64,000 nt of DNA from Taklimakanibacter sp050251035 (GCA_050251035.1 JBFWNN010000008.1:1-64000); one strand, 5' to 3'. Counted from the first letter of the stretch, positions 37,600 through 46,537 are shown. The notes: generated from the letters alone by a model not told the origin. Made by a program: numbers and translations.

Positions 37600-37974
37600 T
37601 CAGCGCAGCCAGGGTGTGTTCGAGGCGATGCCGTCCAAGCGCTCGACCTTGACGCCCGCGGCCACCGCGTTCAGCGACACGGCCGGCAGCTTGTGCGGAT
37701 TGGATATGCTGCGCCGGGCATTCGCTGGAATGACGAAGGCCTCGCCGGCACCGATATCCGTATCGACGCCGTCGACGCTGACCCGCACGATGCCCTCGAG
37801 GACATTGACTACCAGCTCGCGGTCGCAGCGATGCGGCGGGCCGTCGGCGCCCGGCTCCATGCGCACATGCCAGGTGCACAGCTCGCGGGCGCCGCGGCTC
37901 GGCGCGGCGAGACCGGTCATGCGCCAGCCGTCATGATCCCAGACGGGTGTGTCCTGCGAGCGGATGAGTGTCAT
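37600..37974 (-). CDS. Cupin-domain protein
   Basis: A 124-aa single-domain cupin. Motif 1 is MEPGADGPPHRCDRELVVNVLEG (about 37-59) and motif 2 GAGEAFVIPANARRSISNP (about 77-95). The histidine and glutamate positions of motif 1 are only partly kept and the motif 2 histidine is missing, so metal binding is uncertain. It lies between the MFS gene (convergent) and the amino-acid importer. Function not assignable beyond the fold. Confidence 0.7.
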   Translation of the reverse strand: MTLIRSQDTPVWDHDGWRMTGLAAPSRGARELCTWHVRMEPGADGPPHRCDRELVVNVLEGIVRVSVDGVDTDIGAGEAFVIPANARRSISNPHKLPAVSLNAVAAGVKVERLDGIASNTPWLR

Positions 37975-38014
37975 CGGGCTACCTCTGATTGGAGTTGAAG
38001 CGGGCTTGTGAAGG

Positions 38015-38839
38015 TCATTCGCGCAAATGCAGGACCTTGCTCAGGAACCGGCGCGTGCGTTCGTGCTCGGGGTGCATGAGGACCTGATCGGGCGGGCCTG
38101 CTTCGACGATGCGGCCGCTCTCCATGAACACCACGCGGTCGGCGACATGGCGGGCGAAGCCCATCTCGTGGGTGACGACGATCATCGTCAATCCGGTCCG
38201 GGCGAGCTCCGACATGGTCGTCAGCACTTCGCCGGTGAGCTCGGGGTCGAGCGCCGAGGTGACCTCGTCGAACAATATGACCTCGGGATCCATGGCGAGG
38301 GCGCGGGCGATGGCCACGCGTTGCTGCTGGCCGCCGGAGAGCTGCGAGGGATAGTGATCCCGGCGATCGAGCAGACCGACCTGGCGCAAGAGCTCCTCGG
38401 CGCGCGCGATGGCCTCGCCGCGTTGAATCCCGCGCGCATAAATGGGCGCCTCGATGATGTTCTCGATCGCGGTGCGGTGCGGGAAGAGATTGTAGGACTG
38501 GAAGACCATGCCGAGCTTGCGGCGGCGGATGGCGCGGCCGTTGGCGGCCAGGCGCGATCGGCCGCCTGCGGCCTCTTCGACCACAGGCTCACCGTCGATC
38601 TCGATGGTCCCCGAATCGGGATCGCTCAGGCCGATCAGGCAGCGCAGCAACGACGTCTTGCCCGAGCCGCTGGCGCCGATGAGGACGGTCGCCTCGCCGC
38701 GCCTGAAATCGAGGGTGACGTCGTCGAGCACGACGGTCGCGCCGAAGCGTTTCGACAGCCCTGTGAGACGGACCGCGGGAACGCCGTCCGGGGCCTGCCG
38801 TGAGATCTCCTTGTCCTTCGTCATCTCGAGCACACTCAT
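38015..38839 (-). CDS. Polar amino-acid ABC transporter ATPase
   Basis: A 274-aa GlnQ/HisP-type ATPase. Walker A is GASGSGKTS, signature LSGGQQQRVAIARAL, Walker B VILFDEVTSALDP and H-loop VVTHEMGFA. An insert of about 18 residues (EEAAGGRSRLAANGRAIRR) lies before the Q-loop. The start overlaps the permease stop by four bases. It energises the polar amino-acid importer of region 5. Confidence 0.9.
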   Translation of the reverse strand: MSVLEMTKDKEISRQAPDGVPAVRLTGLSKRFGATVVLDDVTLDFRRGEATVLIGASGSGKTSLLRCLIGLSDPDSGTIEIDGEPVVEEAAGGRSRLAANGRAIRRRKLGMVFQSYNLFPHRTAIENIIEAPIYARGIQRGEAIARAEELLRQVGLLDRRDHYPSQLSGGQQQRVAIARALAMDPEVILFDEVTSALDPELTGEVLTTMSELARTGLTMIVVTHEMGFARHVADRVVFMESGRIVEAGPPDQVLMHPEHERTRRFLSKVLHLRE

Positions 38840-39546
38840 ATGGCGTTCGGCTGCAAGGCGTTGCGCAGCTCGGCAGGCTCCTTGTCGATGCGGAGCCGAT
38901 GCTCGACGGCGCGGATGATCCAGACGGTCGGGTAGGCCATCATCAGATAGAGGAGCATGACCAGGGCGAAGACCTCGAAATATTGATAATTGCTGGCCGC
39001 TATCGCCTTGGCGGCGCCGAAAAGCTCCGGAATGGCGATGAAGGAGAGAAGCGATGTCGCCTTGAACATCGAGATGACATAGCCCGTCCATATCGGCAGG
39101 ATGGCGCGCACCGCCTGCGGCAGGATGATGCGGCGCCAGGCGGTGGCGCGCTCCATGCCGAGGACCTGGGCGGCTTCCCACTGGGTTTCCTCGACGCTGG
39201 CGACGCCGGCGCGGAACACCTCGCCGAAAAACGGTCCGAAGGCGACCGACAGCGCCACGATGCCGGCGACGATCGGCGGCAGGACGATGCCGAGATTGGC
39301 GAGGAGGTAATACCACACATAGATCTGCACGAGCTCCGGCACGGCGCGCCCAAGCTCGACATAGGCTCGCATCGCCGCTCGCAGCGGACGCTTGTCGGAA
39401 CGCGCGGCCATGGCGACCAGGATGCCGATGGCGGTCGCGATGAGGAGCGCGACCGCGCTGACCGAAAGCGTGTAGAGGCAGCCTTTCAGGAGGCCCGGAA
39501 TGTAGAACGGCAGGCGGTCTAGGAAAGTCAGCGGCACCGATGTCAT
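38836..39546 (-). CDS. Polar amino-acid ABC transporter permease
   Basis: A 236-aa HisM/GlnP-type permease with five hydrophobic segments. GVASVEETQWEAAQVLGMERATAWRRIILPQAVR is the EAA loop that contacts the ATPase. ELGRAVPELVQIYVWYY is the usual N-terminal block. Its start overlaps the end of the frameshifted partner permease (ATGA). If the partner is truly broken, this importer would lack one half of its pore unless this protein works as a homodimer. Confidence 0.9.
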   Translation of the reverse strand: MTSVPLTFLDRLPFYIPGLLKGCLYTLSVSAVALLIATAIGILVAMAARSDKRPLRAAMRAYVELGRAVPELVQIYVWYYLLANLGIVLPPIVAGIVALSVAFGPFFGEVFRAGVASVEETQWEAAQVLGMERATAWRRIILPQAVRAILPIWTGYVISMFKATSLLSFIAIPELFGAAKAIAASNYQYFEVFALVMLLYLMMAYPTVWIIRAVEHRLRIDKEPAELRNALQPNAI

Positions 39547-40180
39547 GGCAGGGCCATCCGCCGCTCGAGCCGCCGGATCAGCCAGGCGGCGGGGATGCCG
39601 ATGACGGCGAAGTAGACGCCGATCATCAGGAAGATCTCGGTCGGCCGGTTGATGCTGTTGGAGAGCGAGAAGCCCTTGTAGACGATGTCGTGGATGGTCA
39701 CGAGGGCGACGACCGAGGTGGCGCGGAACATCTCGATCAGCGTGTTGGCCAAGGGCGGGATGGCGACGCGCAGCGCCAGGGGGATGCTGACGCGCCGGAG
39801 CCGCACCAGCCTATCGATGCCCAGCACCTCGCCGCCTCGTGCAAGCCCCTGGGGATCGAAAGATAGGCGGCGCGGACGACTTCCGACTGGTAGGCGCCGA
39901 TATGGAGCGCCATCACGATGACGACCGAGGCGTTCGAGCTGAAGACGATGCCGATCAGCGGCAAAGCGAAGAAAAAGAAGAAGAGGTGGAGGACGAGCGG
40001 CGTCATGCGCACGACGTCGACATAGACGGCGCAGAGCTGCGACAGAAGCGGGACGCGGCGCAGGCGGATGGCGGCGACGATCACGGCGACGGCGAGCGCC
40101 AGCGGGAAGGACACGAGCGTGACGACGATGTTCACGAGGCCCGCGGGTAGGAGCTGCGCTGCGATGGTTGTGGGGTCCAT
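39543..40180 (-). pseudogene. Polar amino-acid ABC permease, frameshifted
   Basis: Second permease of the importer. The first 135 or so residues (from 40180) read normally through RGLHEAAR, then the frame is lost near 39828. The rest, LGIDRLVRLRRVSIPLALRVAIPPLANTLIEMF, continues in another frame to 39543. The conserved EAA-loop sequence needs one extra G (AGG-GTG-CTG instead of AGG-TGC-TGG), so a one-base deletion explains it. It may be a real mutation or a base missed in the assembly. Confidence 0.82.
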
Positions 40181-40204
40181 GATGTCACGCTCTCAATGGC
40201 AGAA

Positions 40205-40228
40205 AGCCGGCGGGCGGTCCCGCCGGCT
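40205..40228 (-). terminator. Strong hairpin after binding-protein gene
   Basis: A perfect 10-bp stem with four-base loop (AGCCGGCGGG-CGGT and complement). It lies between the amino-acid binding protein and the first permease, with no T-run. Hairpins here usually protect the binding-protein mRNA or cut down read-through into permease genes. Confidence 0.6.
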
Positions 40229-40245
40229 CGGATTTGGCGCAACCA

Positions 40246-41094
40246 TCAGGGGGCGCCAGGGCCCGCCGGCGGGATCTGGGCCGGATCGAAGCCGTATTTG
40301 CTGGCGAGCTCCTTCATCTTGCCCGAGGTCTTCAACCCGCTGATGCAGTCGTTCCAGGCGTCGCGCAGATCGACGTCGCGTTTGTTGAAATACTGGCCGG
40401 GCGTCGAGATGCCGAGACCCTGATAGTCCCACGGAAGCGCCACCTCGACTCCGGCGTCGGGATTGTTCTTGACATAGGCGAAGAGCGACAGCTCGGCATT
40501 GCCGACGCCGTCGATGCGGCCGGCGACGAGATCGGCGATCTCGGCGTCGACGGTCGGGTAGGTGCTGTATTTGACGCCGAAGCCGTCGAGCAGGGACAGC
40601 GTCTGGGCGGTGGCGCCGGCGGCGATGCCGATCGTCTTGCCGGATTTGCCGACATCCGCCCAGCTGTGGAGATTGAGCGGGTTGCCCTTCTTGACCAGGA
40701 GCTTGGTGCCGAAGGCGTACATGGGCTGCGTCGCGATGGCGACCTGGAGCCGCTCCGGCGACAGATTGGTTCCGCCCGCCTCCATGTCCCAGCGGCCGGC
40801 GGCGACGCCGGGTATGAGCGAATCGAATTCGGTCTCGATGAAATCGACCTTGCCGATGCCGAGCTCCTTGGCGCAGGACTGGGCGATCTCGATTTCCATG
40901 CCGACCAGCGCGCCTTGCGCATCGGGATAGGCCCAGGGCTCTTCCTTGGAATAGGCGATCTTGATGCCGTTGGCGCGCACCCGGTCGAGCGCCTCACCGG
41001 CTTCTGCGGCAGCGCTCGCGAATACGGCCAGGGCGGCCATGGCCACTCCCAATCCGGCCTTCATGGCGGCAGAACGCAATTTTGCGATGGTCAT
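40246..41094 (-). CDS. Polar amino-acid ABC binding protein (family 3)
   Basis: A 282-aa periplasmic binding protein with a signal peptide (about 1-31). IKIAYSKEEPWAYPDAQGALVGMEIEIAQSCAKELG is the family-3 opening, and RWDMEAGGTNLSPERLQVAIAT the ligand-contact block. This start resembles ectoine- and opine-type binding proteins more than glutamine or histidine ones (impression only). It is the first gene of the importer operon. Just upstream is the divergent GntR gene with TTGTCCGACAA palindromes. Confidence 0.9.
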   Translation of the reverse strand: MTIAKLRSAAMKAGLGVAMAALAVFASAAAEAGEALDRVRANGIKIAYSKEEPWAYPDAQGALVGMEIEIAQSCAKELGIGKVDFIETEFDSLIPGVAAGRWDMEAGGTNLSPERLQVAIATQPMYAFGTKLLVKKGNPLNLHSWADVGKSGKTIGIAAGATAQTLSLLDGFGVKYSTYPTVDAEIADLVAGRIDGVGNAELSLFAYVKNNPDAGVEVALPWDYQGLGISTPGQYFNKRDVDLRDAWNDCISGLKTSGKMKELASKYGFDPAQIPPAGPGAP

Positions 41095-41152
41095 TTCTTT
41101 CCTCCCTGTTGATGCCGCGACTGTACACTGGACAAGTGGAGGTGTCTAGTCT

Positions 41153-41165
41153 ATTGTCCGACAAT
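41153..41165. promoter_or_regulatory. GntR operator copy 1 (ATTGTCCGACAAT)
   Basis: A perfect 6-1-6 palindrome, ATTGTC-C-GACAAT, in the divergent region between the binding-protein gene (start 41094) and the GntR gene. It fits the TNGTNNNACNA form known for FadR-subfamily regulators. A related half site, GGACAA, lies at about 41130-41135. Confidence 0.7.
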
Positions 41166-41192
41166 CGACTGAAAGAGAATTTTGGAACCGCG

Positions 41193-41936
41193 ATGTCACC
41201 GAATAAATCTATAGAAGATGATAGATCATTGTCCGACAATTCCTCTTTGCGCGGGCATATAGCGAGTGGGCTGCAGCGCCCCGACACGCTCACCGAGACG
41301 GTGGTGATCCATGTCCGCGACATGATCCTCGACGGCCGCTACGCCCCGGGCAGCGCGCTGCCGGAAATGACGCTCGCGGCCGAGCTGCAAACGTCGCGCG
41401 GCACGGTGCGCGAGGCCTTGCGCAAATTGAGCGAGCTCGGACTGGTCGAGATCATCACCCACAAGGGCGCTTTCGTGCCCAAGCTGTCGGCGGGCCGGGC
41501 GCGCGAGATCGTCGACTTGCGGGCGCTGCTCGAATCGCATGCGCTCGCCATCGCGGTGCGCGAGCAGCGGGTCACGGCGCAGGTGCGCGAGCAGGTGGGC
41601 CTCGCCTTCGAAAGGCTGAAGCGCGCCGACGAGACGGGGTCCGCCTTCGAGACCGTCGAAGCCGACCTCGCCCTCCATGCCGTCATGGCGGCGGCATCGG
41701 GGCGCACCATGCTGAGCGAGCTCCTGGCCAATATCCAGATCCGCTCGCGCCAATTCATCCTGCAGTCGCGCATATACAATGCCGGCGTCGGGAAACAGGC
41801 GGCCACGCATGAATCGCTGATCGAGGCGTTCTATTCCGGCGATCCGGATCTCGCGGCGGCGGCGGTCGATGAACATATTCGCGGATCGGGCGCACGCCTG
41901 CTCGCCCGCATGGCCAAGCTCGGAGTAACGGAATGA
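41193..41936 (+). CDS. GntR-family regulator, FCD subfamily
   Basis: A 247-aa regulator. The winged helix region (about 30-95) contains ILDGRYAPGSALPEMTLAAELQTSRGTVREALRKLSELGLV. The FCD domain follows with VDLRALLESHALAIAVRE and a metal-type His in ADLALHAVM. The ATG at 41193 has no obvious ribosome site, and an operator copy lies inside codons 12-16, so the true start may be downstream (for example TTG near 41250). Its stop overlaps the amidohydrolase start by four bases. It likely controls both the importer and the enzyme operon. Confidence 0.88.
   Translation: MSPNKSIEDDRSLSDNSSLRGHIASGLQRPDTLTETVVIHVRDMILDGRYAPGSALPEMTLAAELQTSRGTVREALRKLSELGLVEIITHKGAFVPKLSAGRAREIVDLRALLESHALAIAVREQRVTAQVREQVGLAFERLKRADETGSAFETVEADLALHAVMAAASGRTMLSELLANIQIRSRQFILQSRIYNAGVGKQAATHESLIEAFYSGDPDLAAAAVDEHIRGSGARLLARMAKLGVTE
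41228..41240. promoter_or_regulatory. GntR operator copy 2 (ATTGTCCGACAAT)
   Basis: An identical 13-base palindrome, exactly 75 bases (about seven helical turns) from copy 1. It lies within the first codons of the GntR gene if translation starts at 41193. Spacing and identity suggest cooperative binding or looping, or a start codon further downstream. Confidence 0.65.
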
Positions 41937-43207
41937 CGATCACCACCCAGGACAACAAGCCGACGCGGCCGCTCATCATCGACGCGGGCGCGGTGCTCGA
42001 CGGCACGGGCGCCCGCGCCCGCCCGGGGCAGAGCATCCTCGTCGTCGGCGAGCGGATCGCCGCCATCGGCGCGTCGCAGGACATCCGGGCGCGTCCGGAC
42101 GCGGCCGGCGCGACGGTCGTCGATGCGCGCGACGCCACCTTGCTGCCCGGCCTCATCGACGGCCATCTGCATATCGGCTGGCGCAGCGCCGCCGAGATCG
42201 AAGCGGAACGCAACCGCGACCGGCTGATGGCCTGGATGCTCGGCAGCGCCCATGCCGCCCTGCTCGCCGGCATTACGACCATACGCGACGCCGGCGCCCC
42301 GCTCGGCGTGACGATCGCCTTCAAGCGCGCGCTGGCGGAAGGCCTGCACACGGCGCCGCGGCTGCAGACCTGCGGGCCCAGCATCACCACCACCGCGGGC
42401 CACGCCACCTTTCTCGGCGAGACCGCCGACACCGCCGATGAGCTGCGCAAATGGGTGCGCCGGCTCGCCGCCGAAGGCGTCGACCTCATCAAGATCATGG
42501 CGAGCGGCGGCAGCATCGATCCCGAGACCAACCGGCGCCGGGCGCAATATTCCGAAGCGGAACTGCGCTATGCGGTCGAGGACGCGCATCGGCTGCGCCT
42601 GCCGGTTCTGGCCCATGCCAATGCCACCGAAAGCATCCGCAACGCAGTGCGGGCCGGCGTCGACGTCATCGCCCATTGCAACTGGCTCGCCCCCGCGGAA
42701 GGGCGGATCGAATATGACGCGCGGCTGTCCGACGAGATGGCCGAGCGCGGGGTCTTCGTCGACCTCAATATCGAGGGTGGATGGCGGCCGCTCGCCGAAG
42801 CCGACGCGTCCGCCGAAGAATGGGAGAACGGCCCGCGCACAAGATGGGAACTGCTCGACGACATGCGCCGGCGCGGGGTCAAGATATTCTTCACCAGCGA
42901 CGAGATCGGCCCGCTGGTCGGGACCTTCCCGAGCCTGCTGCTCAAGGCGCACGACTATCTCGGCATCGCCATCGAGGAAGTCATTTGGCGCGCCACCGGC
43001 CTTGCCGCCGAAGGCATCGGCCTTGCCCATGAGCTCGGCACGATCGCGCCCGGCAAGCGCGCCGACCTCCTGCTGGTGTCGGGCATGCTGCAGGAAAACC
43101 CGGCCGCTCTGCTCAAGGTGCGTTCCGTCTATCGCGACGGCGTGCGCGTCGTGCATGAGCGGCAGCTGGCGCCGAGCCCGTTCCTGCGCCGGCCGGAGGC
43201 CGCCTGA
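41933..43207 (+). CDS. Metal-dependent amidohydrolase (imidazolonepropionase/prolidase-like)
   Basis: A 424-aa amidohydrolase-1 family enzyme. HLH at 78-80 (LIDGHLHIGW) is the first metal pair. The block VDLIKIMASGG has the bridging-lysine position; VLAHAN and DVIAHCNW give further His ligands, and FFTSDEIG the catalytic Asp. The N- and C-terminal beta-sandwich is typical (GTIAPGKRADLLLVSG). The start overlaps the GntR stop (ATGA). Relatives hydrolyse cyclic amides, carboxydipeptides or imidazolones. The substrate is presumably what the amino-acid importer brings in. Confidence 0.85.
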   Translation: MTITTQDNKPTRPLIIDAGAVLDGTGARARPGQSILVVGERIAAIGASQDIRARPDAAGATVVDARDATLLPGLIDGHLHIGWRSAAEIEAERNRDRLMAWMLGSAHAALLAGITTIRDAGAPLGVTIAFKRALAEGLHTAPRLQTCGPSITTTAGHATFLGETADTADELRKWVRRLAAEGVDLIKIMASGGSIDPETNRRRAQYSEAELRYAVEDAHRLRLPVLAHANATESIRNAVRAGVDVIAHCNWLAPAEGRIEYDARLSDEMAERGVFVDLNIEGGWRPLAEADASAEEWENGPRTRWELLDDMRRRGVKIFFTSDEIGPLVGTFPSLLLKAHDYLGIAIEEVIWRATGLAAEGIGLAHELGTIAPGKRADLLLVSGMLQENPAALLKVRSVYRDGVRVVHERQLAPSPFLRRPEAA

Positions 43208-43220
43208 CGATGCGCCGCGC

Positions 43221-44063
43221 ATGATCGTCGACGCATCGGTGCATGTGTGGAGCGGGGATTCGTCGCGCTATCCGTGGGCGCCGCTCGACAATGTCGAACG
43301 GCCTCAGGACGACAGGTCGGCCGAGCGGCTCATCGCCGATCTCGACCAGGCGGGCATCGACGGCGCCATCGCCGTGCAGCCGCGCGCCTATGGCTATGAT
43401 CATGCCTATCTGGCGGACGTCCTCGCGCGGCATGCCGGCCGCATCGCCGGCATCTGCCTGGTCGATCCGCATGAGCGCGATGCTGCCGCGGCGCTTTCGG
43501 GCCTCGCGCGGCGCGGCTTCCGCGGTGTCCGCCTCATCGCTCTCGCCGACACTCCGGACCGGCTCGCCGCCCCCCATACCGGCGCCGTGCTGACGCAGGC
43601 GGCGGTGCTTGGCATTTCCGTCAGCTTCCTGGTCGATCCGCCACGCCTCGCCGCGCTCGGCGGGCTCGCGGCGCAGCATCCGGACACGACACTGGTCGTC
43701 GACCATCTTGGTTTGTGCGGCGCAACCACGCCCGCGCCGGCGATCGCCGATCTTCTCGCGCTCGCGAGCTGCGCCAATGTCCATCTGCGCGTCTCCGCTT
43801 TCACCGAACTCTCCGCGGAGGGCTTTCCTTTCCCCGATCTCCAGCCCTTGATCCGCGATGCTTATCGGGCCTTCGGCGCCAAGCGCCTGCTGTGGGGCAC
43901 CGACTATCCGCATGCGCTGGCGCACGGCACCTATCGCCAATCGCTCGACGCCATGCGCCGCCACATGGATTTCATCGCGCCGGGCGATCTCCCGGCGATC
44001 CTCGGCGGCAATGCCGCCCGCATGTTCCACCTCGACATCACTTCACGCCGACAGGGAGCCTGA
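43221..44063 (+). CDS. Amidohydrolase-2 family protein with altered metal motif
   Basis: A 280-aa TIM-barrel hydrolase. The N-terminal motif reads DASVHVWSG (4-12), so the first His of the usual HxH is Ser6. Later family motifs are intact: LVVDHLGLCG and LLWGTDYPHA. It follows the other amidohydrolase by 13 bases. A short ATG frame at 43210 stops at once, so the start is 43221. Relatives are lactonases and decarboxylases; a changed first metal ligand may mean single-metal or metal-free chemistry. Confidence 0.8.
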   Translation: MIVDASVHVWSGDSSRYPWAPLDNVERPQDDRSAERLIADLDQAGIDGAIAVQPRAYGYDHAYLADVLARHAGRIAGICLVDPHERDAAAALSGLARRGFRGVRLIALADTPDRLAAPHTGAVLTQAAVLGISVSFLVDPPRLAALGGLAAQHPDTTLVVDHLGLCGATTPAPAIADLLALASCANVHLRVSAFTELSAEGFPFPDLQPLIRDAYRAFGAKRLLWGTDYPHALAHGTYRQSLDAMRRHMDFIAPGDLPAILGGNAARMFHLDITSRRQGA

Positions 44064-44068
44064 TCCGA

Positions 44069-44464
44069 ATGACAAAACTGCGCGCCGTCCATCTCGAAGG
44101 AACATATCGATCGGGATCGCCTTTGGTCCCGGCCGTCATCGACGGCACGACCGTCCATGTCTCGGGCTGCGTGCCGGTGGACCTAGCGACCGGCACGCTC
44201 GTCGGTACGGATGTCGCGGCCCAGACGCGCCAGGTCCTGAAGAACCTGGAGCGCGTGCTCGTCGCGGCGGGGAGCAGCCTCGACCGCGTCGTCAAGACGA
44301 CCGTGTTCCTCACGGCGCAGGGCGATTTCGCGACGATGAACGCCGTCTATGCCGAGGTCTTCGGCAGCTGGCTGCCGGCGCGCAGCACCGTCGTGGTAGC
44401 GGCGCTCGCCCGACCGGGCTTCCAGGTCGAGATCGAAGCTGTGGCCACGACCGCGCGCGGCTGA
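44069..44464 (+). CDS. RidA/YjgF-family imine deaminase
   Basis: A 131-aa RidA-family protein. The arginine that holds the substrate carboxylate is in PARSTVVVAAL, and the glutamate in VEIEAVA. Such proteins hydrolyse reactive enamines and imines such as 2-aminoacrylate. The next gene is a PLP enzyme of a family that makes such enamines. The neighbourhood thus suggests a dedicated clean-up or a true catabolic deaminase step. Confidence 0.9.
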   Translation: MTKLRAVHLEGTYRSGSPLVPAVIDGTTVHVSGCVPVDLATGTLVGTDVAAQTRQVLKNLERVLVAAGSSLDRVVKTTVFLTAQGDFATMNAVYAEVFGSWLPARSTVVVAALARPGFQVEIEAVATTARG

Positions 44465-44468
44465 CGCC

Positions 44469-45497
44469 ATGATCACTCCCGCAGAGCTTCGCCGGCGCAT
44501 CGCGGCACTTCCGCGTCAGAAGATCGCCTTGCTGCCGACGCCCGTCGAAAGCGTGCCGCGGCTCGCCGCCGCGATCGGCTGCGATAGGCTGCTGCTCAAG
44601 CGCGACGACATGACCGGCCTCGTCTTCGGCGGCAACAAGGTGCGCGAGCTCGACTTCCTGATCGGCGAGGCGCTGGCGGAAGGCTGCGACATCTTCATCG
44701 CCGGCGGCGGCGTCGGCCATTCGAACCATGCGCGGCAATGCACCGCCGCGGCCATCCGGGGAGGGCTCAGGCCCATCATGGTGCTGCGGTCCGGCGGCTT
44801 CGGCGCGCCGGCGACCGGCAACCTCCTGATCACCCAGGCGCTGGGCGCCGAGATCGAATGGGTGGACGAGGATGCGGGCCTCGACGACCGCGAGGCCATG
44901 GCCGGCGCCATGGACCGGATCGCGGCACGCGAACGCGCGCGGGGCGGCAAGCCCTATGTGCTCCATTCCTCCGTGCATCCTCTGGCGGCGGTCGCCTATG
45001 CCGAATGCGCGCTCGAGCTGGTCGAGCAACTGCCGTCGGGGCCGGCGACCATCTTCGTGGCCTCGATGGGCGCCACCTTCGTGGGACTGAAGCTCGCCGC
45101 CGCCTGGCTCGGGCTCGACTGGTCGGTGACCGCGGTGTCCTGGCGCCCGCAAATGCCGGATCTGCGCGACCGTCTGGCGGCGCTGGCGGCGAAGACCGGC
45201 GAAAGGCTCGGACTTGCTTCGCCTCTCGGGCCCGACGATTTCCATGTCCTGGAGCAGGGCGGACCGGCCTATGGCGTGCAGAGCGAAGCCTCGGCGGACG
45301 CCTTGCGGCTGGCTTTGCGCAGTGACGCCGTGCTGCTCGATCCGGTCTACACGGCCAAGGGCATGGCGGGTCTCATCGCCGCCGGCAAGGCCGGGCATCT
45401 GCCAGCCGGCCGGCCCGTGGTCTTCCTCCACAGCGGCGGCCTGCCGGCGCTCTTCACCTATGCCGATCAGATACTCAGCGGCGGAGCCGCGGCATGA
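44469..45497 (+). CDS. D-cysteine desulfhydrase/ACC deaminase-family PLP enzyme
   Basis: A 342-aa fold-type II PLP enzyme. Lys57 (FGGNKVREL) is the PLP lysine. GGGVGHSNHARQ (79-90) holds the Ser-Asn-His of the family. VFLHSGGLPALFTY near the end is the typical closing block. Relatives release ammonia from D-cysteine, 1-aminocyclopropane carboxylate or 2,3-diaminopropionate. It follows RidA by four bases and overlaps the oxidoreductase gene by four bases. The amino-acid importer fits an amino-acid substrate, possibly a D- or non-protein amino acid. Confidence 0.88.
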   Translation: MITPAELRRRIAALPRQKIALLPTPVESVPRLAAAIGCDRLLLKRDDMTGLVFGGNKVRELDFLIGEALAEGCDIFIAGGGVGHSNHARQCTAAAIRGGLRPIMVLRSGGFGAPATGNLLITQALGAEIEWVDEDAGLDDREAMAGAMDRIAARERARGGKPYVLHSSVHPLAAVAYAECALELVEQLPSGPATIFVASMGATFVGLKLAAAWLGLDWSVTAVSWRPQMPDLRDRLAALAAKTGERLGLASPLGPDDFHVLEQGGPAYGVQSEASADALRLALRSDAVLLDPVYTAKGMAGLIAAGKAGHLPAGRPVVFLHSGGLPALFTYADQILSGGAAA

Positions 45498-46537
45498 TCT
45501 ATCGCGTCGGCGTCATCGGTCTCGGCCTCATGGGCGATGTGCATGTGCGCGCGTTCCAGGGCCATGCCGCCTTCGAGGTGGTGGCGGTGGCGGATCCCAA
45601 TGGCGCCGTCTGCGAGGCGGTCGCGCAAGCGCAAGGCGTCGCTGCGCGCTACGCATCGCCGCACGAGCTCATCGCGCGCGAGACGCTCGACATCCTCACC
45701 ATCGCGACGCCGCCGCGCTATCACGCCGAGCTCGCCATCGCCGGCTTCGCGCGCGGCTGCCATGTCCTGTGCGAGAAGCCGATGGCCATGTCGGCCGGCG
45801 AAGCCCAGGCGATGCTGCAGGCGGCAAGCGCCTCAGGCAAGGTGCATGTGCTCGGCCATCAGAGCCGCTTCAACCCGGTCCGCGCCCGCATCCGCGAACT
45901 GGTCCTCGCCGGCTATATCGGGACGCCACGCCACGCGCTCTATCATCATTTCGCTCCCGGCAATACGGCGACGGCGCGCTGGTCGTGGTGGTCGAGCCGC
46001 GAAGAGGGCGGCGGCATGCTCGGTGAATATGCCTCGCATCAGATCGACCTCCTGCGCTGGTATCTGGGCGAGATCGCCGCTGCGGACGGATCGGTGACGA
46101 CCTTTGGCAGCGCGCGCCCGGACGAGACGGGCCGCCTGCGGCAAGTGACATCCGATGATCATGCCGAGGTCGGTTTGACGATGACGGACGGCGCCAAGGT
46201 CCGCATCATCGTCTGCGCCGCCTCCGGCAGCCGGTCGGGACCGCGGCTCGAGCTGCATGGCTCGGCGGGCTCCCTGGCTCTCGACGCCGAGGATCGGCTG
46301 TGGGGCTGCCGCGGCGCCGGCGGGCCCGAGGAGCTGACGGTCGCCGAGACCCGGCCCTCCCTCATCGGATGGGCGAAGAACGACACCTTCACCCCGGCTT
46401 TCCAGCGGCTGGTGGAAGCGCTGGCGCTGACCTTGCCGGAGGGCCGGGCGCCTGAGGCGGCGGCGGATTTCGCCGATGGTCTCGCAATCCAGCATGTGCT
46501 CGATGCCGCGCGCAGCGGCCGGAGCTACCGTCCATGA
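45494..46537 (+). CDS. Gfo/Idh/MocA-family oxidoreductase
   Basis: A 347-aa NAD(P)-dependent oxidoreductase. The Rossmann motif is GVIGLGLMGDVHVRAFQ (from about 6), and CEKPMAM (about 95-101) carries the catalytic lysine. HHFAPGN and GGGMLGEYASHQIDLLRWY complete the substrate domain. Most members act on sugars or inositols, some on imino acids. It overlaps both neighbours by four bases, so it belongs to the same pathway as the PLP enzyme and the M24 hydrolase. Confidence 0.88.
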   Translation: MIYRVGVIGLGLMGDVHVRAFQGHAAFEVVAVADPNGAVCEAVAQAQGVAARYASPHELIARETLDILTIATPPRYHAELAIAGFARGCHVLCEKPMAMSAGEAQAMLQAASASGKVHVLGHQSRFNPVRARIRELVLAGYIGTPRHALYHHFAPGNTATARWSWWSSREEGGGMLGEYASHQIDLLRWYLGEIAAADGSVTTFGSARPDETGRLRQVTSDDHAEVGLTMTDGAKVRIIVCAASGSRSGPRLELHGSAGSLALDAEDRLWGCRGAGGPEELTVAETRPSLIGWAKNDTFTPAFQRLVEALALTLPEGRAPEAAADFADGLAIQHVLDAARSGRSYRP

